The notes: generated from the sequence alone by a model not told the origin. 64,000 nt of DNA from Amycolatopsis pithecellobii (GCF_009707865.1 NZ_WMBA01000004.1:62001-126000), one strand, 5' to 3'. Counted from the first letter of the stretch, positions 48,970 through 58,437 are shown. Made by a program: numbers and translations.

Positions 48970-51756
48970 ATGGTGGACCTCGGCAACGCGCTGCGCAGCG
49001 CGCTCGGCGACGACGGCGACGTGCGACTACGAGCCCTCGACCGGCACGTTCGTGCTGCCGACGCGTCGCATTTCCTGCTGACACCTCAGGCAGTCGTGGT
49101 GGCACGGGACGCCGAACATGTGGGCCGGCTGATGCGCGCGACGGCCGGCCTCCGGGTCCCGCTGACCTTCCGGGCAGGAGGTACCAGCCTGTCGGGTCAG
49201 GGGGTGACGGACGGCGTGCTCGTCGATGTCCGGACCGGCTTCCGCGAACTGGAGGTGCTCGACGAAGGCCGGCGAGTCCGTGTGCAGCCCGGCCTGACGC
49301 TGCGTCAGGTCAACGCCCGGCTGGCGGCGTACGGGCGACGGCTCGGCCCCGATCCGGCGAGCGAGGCGGCCTGCACGGTCGGCGGCGTCGTCGCCAACAA
49401 CTCCAGCGGCATGGCCTGCGGGACCGTCGAGAACTGCTACCGCACCGTCGAGTCGCTCGTCTTGGTCCTGCCTTCGGGCAGGGTCGTCGACACGGGCGCG
49501 CGCGATGCGGATGAGCGGCTGCGCGCACTCGAGCCGCGGTTGTACGAAGGGCTGTTACGACTGCGGGACCGGGTGCGCGGCAACCCCGGCTCGCTGGCGA
49601 CGGTGGCGCGGCAGTTCGCCATGAAGAACACGATGGGCTACGGCGTGAACTCCTACGTCGACTTCGATACGGCCGCCCGGATACTGGCTCACCTGGCCAT
49701 CGGGAGCGAGGGCACGCTGGCCTTCGTGGCCGAAGCGACCTTCCGGACCATTCCGGTGCGCAAGCACGTCGCGTCGGGTCTCGCGGTGTTCAGGTCGCTG
49801 GCTGACGCCAACCGCGCGTTGCCGGCGCTGATCGGCACCGGTGCGGCGACGATCGAGCTGCTGGACGCGACGTCCCTGCGGGTCGCGCAGACCCATGGGG
49901 CCGCCTCGGACGTCCCGGCTCAAGTCGCGGCGCTTCAGGTGGAGGAGCAGGCGGCGCTGTTGGTCGAGTACCAGGCCGGCACCGCCGGGGAGCTGGCCGA
50001 GCTGGTCGCATCGGGGGACGGAACACTGGCCGACCTGCCGCTCACCACGCCCGTCCGGCTCGACGGCGATCCGGGAGAACGAGCAAAGCTGTGGAAGCTT
50101 CGTAAAGGTTTGTACGCCTCGGTTGCCGGAGCGCGGCCACCCGGCACGACGGCTCTGCTCGAGGACATCGTGGTGCCCGTCGGGCAACTCGCCGACACCT
50201 GCGAGAGCCTTCGCGACCTCTTCCGCACCTACGACTACCGGGACAGCGTGATCTTCGGGCACGCCAAGGACGGCAACGTCCATTTCATGCTCACGGACCG
50301 GTTCGAGTCCGAGGCCCGGCTGGCGCGCTACCACTCGTTCACCGAGAAAATGGTCGACCTGGTGCTCGGCCACGGCGGGTCGCTCAAGGCCGAGCACGGC
50401 ACGGGCCGGGTGATGGCGCCGTATGTGCGCCGTCAATACGGCGACGAGTTGTACGACGTGATGCGGGAGACCAAGCGTCTCCTCGATCCGGACGGGATCC
50501 TCAACCCCGGCGTGGTGCTCAACGACGACCCGGCCGCACATCTCAAGCACCTCAAGCTGCATCCGCGGGTGGAGGAGGAGGTCGACCGCTGCGTCGAGTG
50601 CGGGTTCTGCGAGCCCGTCTGCCCCAGCAAGGACCTCACGCTCACCCCGCGTCAACGGATCGTCGCGCGGCGGGCCGCGGAGTCGGCCCGTCGCGACGAG
50701 GACGGCGAGCTGGTTGCCGAGCTCGAGGAGGCATACCGATACGACGGTCTGGACACCTGCGCCGCCGATGGAATGTGCCAGACGGCGTGTCCGGTGCACA
50801 TCAACACCGGCGACTTGGTGAAGCGCCTGCGTCGCGACGTCCACGGCCGCGCCGAAACGGCGGCGTGGACCGTGGCCGCCAAGCACTGGTCGGGCGTGTC
50901 CCGGGCCGGCTCCCTGGCCCTGAGCGTGGCGGCACATGCTCCGTCCGCGCTGGTGACCGGGGCAACCGACGCGGGTCGCGCGGTCCTCGGGGCGGACGCC
51001 GTCCCCCGCTGGACCCCGGATCTGCCGGCGGGTGGACGACGGCGTGCCCGGCCTCCGATAGAGGGCGCCGACGCGCTCTATCTCCCGGCCTGCGTCGGCT
51101 CGATGTTCGGCTCCGCCGGTCTGGGTGTGCAGGTCAGTCTGGAGCGTCTGTGTGAGCGGGCAGGTCTGAAATTGGCGGTGCCGCAAGGGATCGACTCGTT
51201 GTGCTGCGGTACGCCGTGGTCGTCGAAGGGTTTCCCGCGCGGCTACGAAGAGATGCGCGCACGGGTGATCGAAGCGGTGACTTCTGCGGGCCAGGCCCGG
51301 GTGATCAGTGACGCGACCAGCTGCACGGAGGGTTTCACGAAAGTTTTGCGTGGCGTGCCTGGCGTTCGTGTCGAGGATGCGGTCGTATTCGTGGCCGAGC
51401 AGGTGCTGCCCCGGCTGCCTCCGCCGCGGAAGCTCCCGGCCCTGGTCCTGCACCCCACCTGTTCTTCTGCCCAGCTCGGCGTGGACGACGCCCTCCTCGC
51501 GGTCGCCCGGGTGGTCGCCGAGGACGTGCACGTGCCGGTCGACTGGGGTTGCTGCGCTTTCGCCGGCGACCGGGGCATGCTCCACCCCGAGCTCACCGCA
51601 GCCGCCACGGCGCCCGAGGCGCGAGAAGTGGTGACGGTGGCCGCCGCAGCACACGCTTCGTGCAACCGCACGTGTGAGCTCGGGATGACGCGCGCCACCG
51701 GTCAGGCTTACCGGCACGTTCTCGAACTGCTCGAAGAGATCACGCGCGCGAGTTGA
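48970..51756 (+). CDS. FAD-linked oxidase/iron-sulfur fusion (D-2-hydroxyacid dehydrogenase type)
   Basis: This 928-residue protein joins a GlcD-like FAD-binding oxidase (about 1-520: FRAGGTSLSGQGVTDG, CTVGGVVANNSSGMACG, GSLKAEHGTGRVM) to a GlcF/LutA-like half. Two Fe4S4 clusters are marked by CVECGFCEPVCP at residue 541 and CAADGMCQTACP at 597. Two CCG-like segments follow (CCGTPWSSKG, then DWGCCAFAGDRG). It should oxidise a D-2-hydroxyacid such as D-lactate, glycolate or 2-hydroxyglutarate and pass electrons to the respiratory chain. The final codons and stop lie inside the repeat array that starts at 51745. Confidence 0.9.
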   Translation: MVDLGNALRSALGDDGDVRLRALDRHVRAADASHFLLTPQAVVVARDAEHVGRLMRATAGLRVPLTFRAGGTSLSGQGVTDGVLVDVRTGFRELEVLDEGRRVRVQPGLTLRQVNARLAAYGRRLGPDPASEAACTVGGVVANNSSGMACGTVENCYRTVESLVLVLPSGRVVDTGARDADERLRALEPRLYEGLLRLRDRVRGNPGSLATVARQFAMKNTMGYGVNSYVDFDTAARILAHLAIGSEGTLAFVAEATFRTIPVRKHVASGLAVFRSLADANRALPALIGTGAATIELLDATSLRVAQTHGAASDVPAQVAALQVEEQAALLVEYQAGTAGELAELVASGDGTLADLPLTTPVRLDGDPGERAKLWKLRKGLYASVAGARPPGTTALLEDIVVPVGQLADTCESLRDLFRTYDYRDSVIFGHAKDGNVHFMLTDRFESEARLARYHSFTEKMVDLVLGHGGSLKAEHGTGRVMAPYVRRQYGDELYDVMRETKRLLDPDGILNPGVVLNDDPAAHLKHLKLHPRVEEEVDRCVECGFCEPVCPSKDLTLTPRQRIVARRAAESARRDEDGELVAELEEAYRYDGLDTCAADGMCQTACPVHINTGDLVKRLRRDVHGRAETAAWTVAAKHWSGVSRAGSLALSVAAHAPSALVTGATDAGRAVLGADAVPRWTPDLPAGGRRRARPPIEGADALYLPACVGSMFGSAGLGVQVSLERLCERAGLKLAVPQGIDSLCCGTPWSSKGFPRGYEEMRARVIEAVTSAGQARVISDATSCTEGFTKVLRGVPGVRVEDAVVFVAEQVLPRLPPPRKLPALVLHPTCSSAQLGVDDALLAVARVVAEDVHVPVDWGCCAFAGDRGMLHPELTAAATAPEAREVVTVAAAAHASCNRTCELGMTRATGQAYRHVLELLEEITRAS

Positions 51757-51905
51757 GCGTTGGGAGCGCGCGAGTTGAGCGTTGGGAGCGCGCGAGTTGA
51801 GCGTTGCGTGCGGCGGGAACGTGCAACTCGCGCACCGGGAACGTGCAACTCGCGCACCGGGAACGCTCAACTCGCGCGGCGGGAACGTGCAACTCGCGCG
51901 GGAAC
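51745..51905. repeat. Array of 22-bp repeats, three forward and four inverted
   Basis: The 15-mer CGCGAGTTGAGCGTT starts at 51747, 51769 and 51791. Its reverse complement, exact at 51862 and with two changes (AACGTGCAACTCGCG) at 51818, 51840 and 51884, follows with the same 22-bp period. The two blocks can fold back into a long hairpin. The stop codon of the 928-residue oxidase lies in the first unit. The array sits between convergent genes and may end transcription; its regular period and mixed orientation suggest a genome-wide intergenic repeat family. Confidence 0.85.
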
Positions 51906-51910
51906 TCGAG

Positions 51911-52531
51911 CTAGAGCCAGGGGCCGAGTTCGGGGGCGTCGGCCAGGGTGTGTGGCCGGCCGGCGAGCCAGGCCGCCACGTCGGCGAGCGGGCCGCGGGG
52001 GAGCGCGGACGGTGAGAGGCCTCGTTTTGTGCGGATATCGCTGACGAGGGTTTCGAGGAATTGCGCGGGGAGGTCGGCGAAGCCGATGCCGCGGTCGAGG
52101 TCGACGGCGTGCACGAAGACCTCCCGTGCGCGCATCCAGGGGATCTCGGTGGCGGGGACGGTGCGCCCTTGTGCCGTCACGACTTCGGCCCGCCACTGCT
52201 GGTCGGTGAGCCGGCCCATCGCCTCGTCCAGTGCGGTCGCTGAGTGCCGCGCCCATCCGGTCAGCTCGGCGGCGGTCATCGAGACGCCCCGCTCGATGCC
52301 GGCGGCGCGCTCCCCGGCGGAGGCGTACATCGGGGTCACCTCGCCGGTGGCGGCCCAGTGGACCAGATTGCCCAAGGCATCGCCGTTCGCGGCGACGTGC
52401 GCGACGAGGTGCCGTCGGGTCCAGCCGGGAAGCAGGCTCGCGCCGTCGTATTCGGTCTCGGTGAGGTTCCCGGCCGCATCGAGAAAGAGCGTGGTGCCCT
52501 GCCGCACCCAGTGACGCGCGTCGGGAGTCAT
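51911..52531 (-). CDS. Maleylpyruvate isomerase family mycothiol-dependent enzyme
   Basis: This is a 206-residue DinB/MDMPI-type protein: LLPGWTRRHLVAHVAANGDAL near residue 33, EIPWMRAREVFVHAVDLD near 130, and a C-terminal WLAGRPHTL. The His of HLVAH and the Glu and His of AREVFVHAVDLD match the metal site of the family. With the FAH gene it forms the last two steps of a gentisate-type pathway: maleylpyruvate to fumarylpyruvate, then hydrolysis. Start fixed by TGATG overlap with the FAH gene. Confidence 0.88.
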   Translation of the reverse strand: MTPDARHWVRQGTTLFLDAAGNLTETEYDGASLLPGWTRRHLVAHVAANGDALGNLVHWAATGEVTPMYASAGERAAGIERGVSMTAAELTGWARHSATALDEAMGRLTDQQWRAEVVTAQGRTVPATEIPWMRAREVFVHAVDLDRGIGFADLPAQFLETLVSDIRTKRGLSPSALPRGPLADVAAWLAGRPHTLADAPELGPWL

Positions 52532-53355
52532 CAGGCGACGATCCGGTTGGTGCACGCGCCGAGGCCCTCGATTTCGGTCACGACCGTCGCGCCGCCGGCG
52601 AGGTAGGTTTTCGGGTTGCGTGCGTGGCCGACGCCGGCCGGGGTGCCCGTGGCGATCAGGTCACCCGGCCGGAGCGTGATCATCGTGGAAACGTACCGCA
52701 CCAGAGAAACCGGATCGAACAGCAGGTCGCCGGTGTTGTCGTGCTGCCTGACCTCGCCGTCGACGAGCGTCCTGACCTCGAGGGCAGGACGGACACCGCC
52801 GACCTCGTCGGGGGTGGTGACGAACGGACCGACGGGCGTGGTCGCCTCCCAGATCTTGCCCTGGGTCCACTCGACGGTGCGGAACTGCCAGTCACGCACC
52901 GAGATGTCGTTCATGACCGTGAAGCCGGCGATGGACGCCACGGCCGCCGCTTCGTCCGCGCGGCGGACCTCCTTGCCGACGACGATGCAGAGTTCGGCCT
53001 CCCAGTCGAGCGCGTCCGTCTCCGCGGGCTTGGCGATGTCGTCGTTCGCGCCCAGCAGGGTCTCGGCGAACTTGGGGAACAGGGTCGGATACGACGGCAG
53101 TTCGCGACCCATCTCCCGGATGTGGTTCTTGTAGTTGTGGCCGACGCAGACGACCTTCGACGGGTTGGGCACGACAGGCGCGAAGTCCGCGTTCCCGACC
53201 GGATATGTCCCGGCGGAAGCATGCGTGGCCACGGTCTGCCAGTCGGGCCGCGAGAACAGCTCACGCAGGTCGGCGTATCCGAGATCGACGAGTACCTCGC
53301 CCTCAAGCCTGACGGCACGAGTGCCGTTCCCGGATCGGATGGTGGCGAGCTTCAT
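52531..53355 (-). CDS. Fumarylacetoacetate hydrolase family protein (probable fumarylpyruvate hydrolase)
   Basis: This is a 274-residue FAH-fold hydrolase: VVCVGHNYKNHIREMG near residue 68, metal ligands in DWEAELCIVVGK (Glu-x-Glu), MNDISVRDWQ (Asp), and GDLIATGTPAGVGHARNP near the end. It cleaves an acyl-pyruvate type bond. Coupling to the mycothiol-dependent isomerase favours fumarylpyruvate as substrate. No gentisate 1,2-dioxygenase of usual type is in the window. Confidence 0.9.
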   Translation of the reverse strand: MKLATIRSGNGTRAVRLEGEVLVDLGYADLRELFSRPDWQTVATHASAGTYPVGNADFAPVVPNPSKVVCVGHNYKNHIREMGRELPSYPTLFPKFAETLLGANDDIAKPAETDALDWEAELCIVVGKEVRRADEAAAVASIAGFTVMNDISVRDWQFRTVEWTQGKIWEATTPVGPFVTTPDEVGGVRPALEVRTLVDGEVRQHDNTGDLLFDPVSLVRYVSTMITLRPGDLIATGTPAGVGHARNPKTYLAGGATVVTEIEGLGACTNRIVA

Positions 53356-53511
53356 CGGATGTCCTTCCTGGTGCGGTTGAGCTCGAGCGCGCCGGAGTCC
53401 GAGCCACGAGAACTGGTCATGCTCCCACTATCGCCCCTTGCTTCCGGTTCGGAACATACGATTCTGTTTTGCGGAATATGGCGACAGAACTTTCCGGGCG
53501 GCCGTCTCGTA

Positions 53512-53541
53512 AAACGGCTCAACTGCCGCGCTAAACGGCTC
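53512..53541. promoter_or_regulatory. Direct repeats 21 bp apart upstream of the sugar-type ABC operon
   Basis: AAACGGCTC occurs at 53512-53520 and again at 53533-53541, two helical turns apart, 70 bp before the binding-protein start. The second copy would overlap the -35 region of a promoter with a -10 near 53562 (TAGCGT). Such spacing suits an AraC activator; the AraC gene at 57400 follows the operon. Confidence 0.5.
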
Positions 53542-53610
53542 TCGCGCACCGGAATCGCGTCCTAGCGTGAACCTGCCCTGCCGACCACGGCCAGAACAGA
53601 GAGGTTCGCC

Positions 53611-54777
53611 ATGATCGCACGTCGCGCTGCCCGGAACCGTCGCTGGAAACGATCACCGCGGCCGCATTGGCCCGCGGTGCCGGTCGCCGCGTGCTTGGCT
53701 CTGTCCCTTGTGGCCTGTTCCTCGTCCGCGCAGCCGGACGGTCACCAGCCCGCCGGTGCGGTGTCCGCGAAGATCGGGCAACTGCTCGCCCCCGCGAACA
53801 AGTTCGTGGCGCCGGGACCCGCACTGGACACGAAAACGCTGGCCGGCAAGAGCCTGTGGTTCGTGCCGGTCTCGGCGGAGATCCCGGTGCTGGCGGTGGA
53901 GCTGAAGGCATTGCAGGACGCGGCGAGGGCACTCAAGATGCCGTTGCAGGTCTGCGACGGGAAGCTCAGCCCGCCGGCTGAGGCCGCCTGCATCAACTCG
54001 GCCGTTTCGGCCGGTGCCGCGGGGATTTTCACCGACGGCGTCGACCCGCACGGCGTGCAGACCGCCGTGGACAACGCGGCTTCGCACAATGTGCCGATCC
54101 TGTCCATGGGCGAAGTCGGCACCGACACCGGCAACCTGAAGTATTTCGACGTCGGTGACACCGCGTCGCAGGCCGCCGCCGCGGAGTGGATCATCGCCGA
54201 TTCGGCGGGCAAAGCCAACGTGCTGATCACCGAGAACACCGACGATCCCGGTGCCTCGCACAACATCGAAGCCGGGAGCAAGGACACGTTCAGCCGGCAG
54301 TGTCCGGGTTGCCAGGTCACCGTGGCCGGTTTCACGACCGGCACGACCAACCGGGTCGGCACGCTGACGAGTTCCGCGTTGCTGCGCGATCACCAGATCG
54401 GCTACGCCCTCGCGAACTTCGACTTCCTCATCCCCCAGATGGTCAGCGGCGCGCGCACCGCGGTGCCGAACGCCCAGCTCAAGTTCGTCGGGATCGAGGC
54501 GGCACTGAGTTCGATGCAGCTCGTGAAGTCCGGCGGGCAGGCCGCGGACGGTGCCGCCAACCGCAACTACGGCGGCTGGGCGGCCATGGACGCGATGCTG
54601 CGGATCCTGCTGGGCAAACCGGCGCCGGTCACGAATTTCCTGCCGGTGCGGGTCTTCGACAAGACCAACATCGACTCGGTCGGCCCGCTGACCAACGACA
54701 ACGCGCTCAACGGCAGCTGGTTCGGTCCGGTCGACTATCCGCAGCAGTTCCAGCAGCTGTGGGGTATCGATGGCTGA
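53611..54777 (+). CDS. Sugar-type (CUT2) ABC transporter substrate-binding lipoprotein
   Basis: This is a 388-residue Peripla_BP_4-type protein with a Lys/Arg-rich lipoprotein signal ending in LSLVAC (Cys36). The body has NAASHNVPILSMGEVG and a late GWAAMDAMLRILLG. CUT2 proteins bind monosaccharides, autoinducer-2 or, in some actinomycetes, aromatic or cyclic compounds. The 3' end overlaps the ATPase gene by 8 bp. The neighbours are catabolic, not sugar-specific, so the ligand may not be a sugar. Confidence 0.88.
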   Translation: MIARRAARNRRWKRSPRPHWPAVPVAACLALSLVACSSSAQPDGHQPAGAVSAKIGQLLAPANKFVAPGPALDTKTLAGKSLWFVPVSAEIPVLAVELKALQDAARALKMPLQVCDGKLSPPAEAACINSAVSAGAAGIFTDGVDPHGVQTAVDNAASHNVPILSMGEVGTDTGNLKYFDVGDTASQAAAAEWIIADSAGKANVLITENTDDPGASHNIEAGSKDTFSRQCPGCQVTVAGFTTGTTNRVGTLTSSALLRDHQIGYALANFDFLIPQMVSGARTAVPNAQLKFVGIEAALSSMQLVKSGGQAADGAANRNYGGWAAMDAMLRILLGKPAPVTNFLPVRVFDKTNIDSVGPLTNDNALNGSWFGPVDYPQQFQQLWGIDG

Positions 54778-56293
54778 CCCCGCGCCGCGGCTCGAGCTGC
54801 ATGGGGTGTCGAAGACCTTCGGCCACCGCCGGGTACTGTCCGAAGTGGACCTCACCGTCCAGCCGGGAGAAATCCACGGGGTGGTCGGCCAGAACGGCTC
54901 CGGGAAGTCGACACTCGCCAAGATCATCTCCGGCTACCATGCCCCGGACCACGGTGCTCGTCTTTCCATCGACGGCGCCACGGTCCCGTTCCCGCTCCGG
55001 CTGCCCGACCTGCACGCCACCGGAGTGTCCATTGTGTACCAAGATCTCGGCATCCTGCCGGACCGGTCGGTCGCATCGAACATCCGGATCGGCGCGATGC
55101 GGGGCCGGGGCGTCAGCCGCCGCATCGATTGGCCGCGCGAACGCGATCTCGCCGCCAGGACGCTGGACCGGCTCGGGTTCGCGGGCAGCGTCGACCAGCT
55201 CGCGATGCACCTGTCGGAGGCCGACCGCGCGCGGGTCGCGATCGCCAGGGCACTCCAGAACCACCCGGCCGGACGGGGCCTGATCGTGCTCGACGAATCG
55301 ACCAGGGCGCTTTCCCCCGGCGCCTTGGCCGAGTTCTACGGGACGCTCCGGAGCCTCGTGCGTGAAGGGACTTCCGTCCTGCTGATCGCACATCGGCTCG
55401 ACGAGGTGATCGAGCACTGCGACCGGGTTTCCGTACTCCGCGACGGCTGCTGCGTTGCGTCCGGCCTGAGCACGAACGGTCTGTCGGAGGCCACCCTGGC
55501 GGTCACGATGCTGGGCGACGCGCTGGCGGACTTCCGCCGTCCGGCCCGGAAAAGCAGTGCACCGGAGGTCATCCGGCTCGACGGCCTGCGCGGAACCGGA
55601 CTGTCGGAACCGTTGTCACTGGGCCTTTCCCGTGGCGAGATCGTCGGCATGACCGGCATGCCCGGCTCGGGGTTCGAGACGGTCACCTACCTGCTCGGCG
55701 GCGCGCTGCCGGTCAGCGCGGGAAGGCTCGCCGTCGACGGGACCGAGGTGCGGCTGACCGGCGCTTCACCGGCGGCACTCGGCCGCCGCGGGGTCGTGCT
55801 GGTGCCAGGGCAGCGCATGGTCGAAGGCCTGGGCGCGGACCAGACGATCCGTGACAACGTGGTGCTGCCGTGGCTGCCGGGCCGTTCCCGGCGGTGGTCG
55901 GTCGGCCCGTGGCGGGACACATCCACCAGCGCGACGATCACCCGGTTCGGCGTCGTCCCGGCGAACCCGAAGGCGAACGTCGGCACGCTGAGCGGAGGCA
56001 ACCAGCAGAAGGTCCTGCTCGGCAAGTGGCTCGCCGAGCATCCGCGCCTGCTGCTGGTGAACGAGCCGACGCAGGCCGTCGACGTCGGGGCGCGCCGGGA
56101 CATCCTCGAAGCACTGCACCAGGTCGCGGCGGCGGGGACGACGATCCTGGTGGCCTCCGCGGAGGCCGGCGACCTGTCCGCGCTCTGCGACCGCGTCCTG
56201 GTGTTCGGCCAGGGGCGGGTCACCACTGTCCTCAATGGACCCTTGTCCGCACATGACATCCTCGACGCGACCTGGATGGAGCCGGCCACATGA
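54770..56293 (+). CDS. Sugar-type ABC transporter ATPase with two ABC domains (RbsA-like)
   Basis: This is a 507-residue fusion of two ATPase domains. The first has Walker A VVGQNGSGKSTLAKI and Walker B IVLDES, but its signature is LSEADRARVAIARAL, weaker than the usual LSxGQ. The second has a P-loop without Lys (GMPGSGFET), normal for this family, and a good signature LSGGNQQKVLLGKWL with LLLVNEPTQAVDVG. So only one complete ATP site is expected. It overlaps both neighbours by a few bases. Confidence 0.9.
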   Translation: MADPAPRLELHGVSKTFGHRRVLSEVDLTVQPGEIHGVVGQNGSGKSTLAKIISGYHAPDHGARLSIDGATVPFPLRLPDLHATGVSIVYQDLGILPDRSVASNIRIGAMRGRGVSRRIDWPRERDLAARTLDRLGFAGSVDQLAMHLSEADRARVAIARALQNHPAGRGLIVLDESTRALSPGALAEFYGTLRSLVREGTSVLLIAHRLDEVIEHCDRVSVLRDGCCVASGLSTNGLSEATLAVTMLGDALADFRRPARKSSAPEVIRLDGLRGTGLSEPLSLGLSRGEIVGMTGMPGSGFETVTYLLGGALPVSAGRLAVDGTEVRLTGASPAALGRRGVVLVPGQRMVEGLGADQTIRDNVVLPWLPGRSRRWSVGPWRDTSTSATITRFGVVPANPKANVGTLSGGNQQKVLLGKWLAEHPRLLLVNEPTQAVDVGARRDILEALHQVAAAGTTILVASAEAGDLSALCDRVLVFGQGRVTTVLNGPLSAHDILDATWMEPAT

Positions 56294-57291
56294 CCGACGA
56301 AGCACTCGAAATCATTTCCGTGCCGGATGACACGCCGGCTCTTCTTCGCACAGCCGGTGCGGTGCTCGGACGCGGTTCCCTGGTGGTGACCTGGGCACTG
56401 CTCATCGGGGTGTTCGCGGCCACCAACGGCGCGATGTTCCTGCAGGCGGGGACCTTCCAGACGATCTTCAGCTCACCGGTGCACCTGGTGTTCCTTTCGC
56501 TCGCGCTGGTGGTGGTCTTCGTCGTCGGCGAATTCGACCTGTCCGTATCGGCGAATATGGGCCTGGCCGGCACCCTGACCGCGTTGCTGAGTGTGAACCA
56601 CGGGATCGATCCGTGGCTGTCGAGCCTGATCGCGATCGTTGCGGCGGCCGGGGTGGGCGCGATCAACGCGGTTCTGATCGTGCTGGTCGAGGTGAACGCC
56701 ATCGTGGTCACCCTCGGCATGGGCACGTTACTCGGCGGAGTTTCGTTGTGGCTGACGGATCTCAACACCGTGCAGGGCCTGACCCCGTCGTTCACCGGTG
56801 CGTTCAACGGTGCACTCGGCGGACTGTCGCATTCGTTCTACTTTGGACTCGCCGCCACGGTACTGGTCGCGTATGTGCTCGCGAAGACCCCACTGGGCCT
56901 GCGGATGTCGTTCGTCGGCACCAACCGGGAGGTGGCGCGTCTCGCCGGTGTCCCGGTCCGCCGGATCCGGATCGGTGCGTACGTGGTCTCCGGGGTGTTC
57001 TGCGGTATCGCCGGGGTCGTGCTGGCCGCGTCCCTTGGTGGCTACGACCCGGCGACCTCGCAGCTCTACCTCCTTCCGGCGTTCGCCGCGGTGTTCCTCG
57101 GCACGGCGGCGATCCAGCCCGGCCGGTTCAACGCACTCGGTGCGGTGATCGCGATCTACTTCCTCCAGACCGGCATCGTGGGACTCCAGCTGGCCGGCGT
57201 GACGAGCTGGATCCAGGACGCCTTCTACGGCGGCTCCCTGGTACTGGCGGTGACCATCTCGACGCTGATCCGGCGTCGGGTCCGCACGTGA
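56290..57291 (+). CDS. Sugar-type ABC transporter permease (RbsC-like)
   Basis: This is a 333-residue permease with about nine membrane spans, VVGEFDLSVSANMGLAGTLTAL near residue 75 and the ATPase-contact loop KTPLGLRMSFVGTNREVARLAGV near 200 (motif described in part). The ATGA overlap with the ATPase gene completes a three-gene importer. No sugar kinase or isomerase is adjacent. Confidence 0.9.
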   Translation: MTDEALEIISVPDDTPALLRTAGAVLGRGSLVVTWALLIGVFAATNGAMFLQAGTFQTIFSSPVHLVFLSLALVVVFVVGEFDLSVSANMGLAGTLTALLSVNHGIDPWLSSLIAIVAAAGVGAINAVLIVLVEVNAIVVTLGMGTLLGGVSLWLTDLNTVQGLTPSFTGAFNGALGGLSHSFYFGLAATVLVAYVLAKTPLGLRMSFVGTNREVARLAGVPVRRIRIGAYVVSGVFCGIAGVVLAASLGGYDPATSQLYLLPAFAAVFLGTAAIQPGRFNALGAVIAIYFLQTGIVGLQLAGVTSWIQDAFYGGSLVLAVTISTLIRRRVRT

Positions 57292-57399
57292 CGATGTTCG
57301 GCCGATCCGCGATTCGCGGCTGTTCTCATGCGTAAACTGGACCCTCAGGGCCAAGTCCGGGCGCTTAGTCTGGCCGGGTTCAGTACTGAGGAGTCGCCG

Positions 57400-58437
57400 A
57401 TGTCGTCGACGGAGTACAACGATGTGGAGCCGTGGGTCGTGCCGCACGAAGTGGCGACGCCCGCGGGTGTGTTTTTGCGCTCGACTGATCCGCACGAGGC
57501 CACCGAGGCTATTTCCCGCTGTTACGAGCCGGGGCGGGTGGAGGTGGTGGATCGGAGTAAGCCGTTGGACATGCGGTTGTGGGTCAACGAGTTGCCCGGA
57601 TTGAAGCTCAATTATCTGTCCTACGGCACCGATGTGCGGGTGACCGTGCCGGCCGGGGTCCGTTATGTCCTTTGTGTGCCCTTGATGGGAAGGGTGACGG
57701 TCGGCTCGGGTGGGCGCAGCGTCGAGGCGTCGGCGAGGACCGGTGTGGTCATCAGCCCGTCCGACCCGTTGTATTTCGAAAACTGGAGTCACGACTGCCG
57801 GGTGCTGACCGCGCGCCTGGATGTCGACGTGCTCGAATCACTGCTGGCCACGATGCTCGACGAGCCGTTGACCGGCCCGATCCGGTTCGAGCCGAGCCTG
57901 GACTTGAACGATCCGCCGGTCCGGTCGGTTCTTCGCACGGTCAGCCTGCTGCGCAGCGAGTTGAGCCGGCCTGACGGGATCACCGCCGATCCCATGATGG
58001 GTGCCGGCATGGCGCGGCTGGTGATGACCGGGCTGCTGCTGGCTCAGCCGCACAACTACTCGGCGAAGTTGCACGAACCGCGGCCGGCTGTCGCGCCGGG
58101 GAATCTGCGCCGGGCGATCGAGCTCATCGATGGGGACCCGATGTCGGTGTTCGGGGTGGCCGACGTGGCACGGGCGGCCGCGATCGGCATACGCGCTCTC
58201 GAGGAGGGGTTCCGCAAGTACGTCGGCACCTCGCCGATGGCGTACCTGCGCAAGGTACGGATGGCCAGGGCACATGAGGAGTTGTGCCGGTCCGACTCGG
58301 CGGTGACCACCGCCGCGGCGGTGGCCCGCCGCTGGGGATTCCACCACTACGGGCGGTTCGGTGTCGCCTACCGGCAACGCTACGGGTGCTCGCCTTCGGA
58401 GACATTACGCAGGACAGCACGGGAATCGGCCTACTGA
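57400..58437 (+). CDS. AraC family regulator
   Basis: This is a 345-residue regulator: an AraC-binding-like domain (LNYLSYGTDVRVTVPAGVRY, LMGRVTVGSGGR) and two C-terminal HTHs from about residue 235 (VADVARAAAIGIRALEEGFR; AAAVARRWGFHHYGRFGVAY, then RQRYGCSPSETLRR). CTGAGGAG before the ATG at 57400 decides the start over 57328. It lies between the ABC operon and the flavin-monooxygenase cluster and could control both. Confidence 0.9.
   Translation: MSSTEYNDVEPWVVPHEVATPAGVFLRSTDPHEATEAISRCYEPGRVEVVDRSKPLDMRLWVNELPGLKLNYLSYGTDVRVTVPAGVRYVLCVPLMGRVTVGSGGRSVEASARTGVVISPSDPLYFENWSHDCRVLTARLDVDVLESLLATMLDEPLTGPIRFEPSLDLNDPPVRSVLRTVSLLRSELSRPDGITADPMMGAGMARLVMTGLLLAQPHNYSAKLHEPRPAVAPGNLRRAIELIDGDPMSVFGVADVARAAAIGIRALEEGFRKYVGTSPMAYLRKVRMARAHEELCRSDSAVTTAAAVARRWGFHHYGRFGVAYRQRYGCSPSETLRRTARESAY

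Noticed and set aside
51745-51905. CRISPR array
   Set aside because: Units are contiguous 22-bp repeats with no unique spacers, in two orientations, and no cas genes are present.
57307-57319. Small hairpin CCGCG-ATT-CGCGG after the permease gene as a terminator
   Set aside because: The stem is only 5 bp and no T-tract follows; it is too weak to call.
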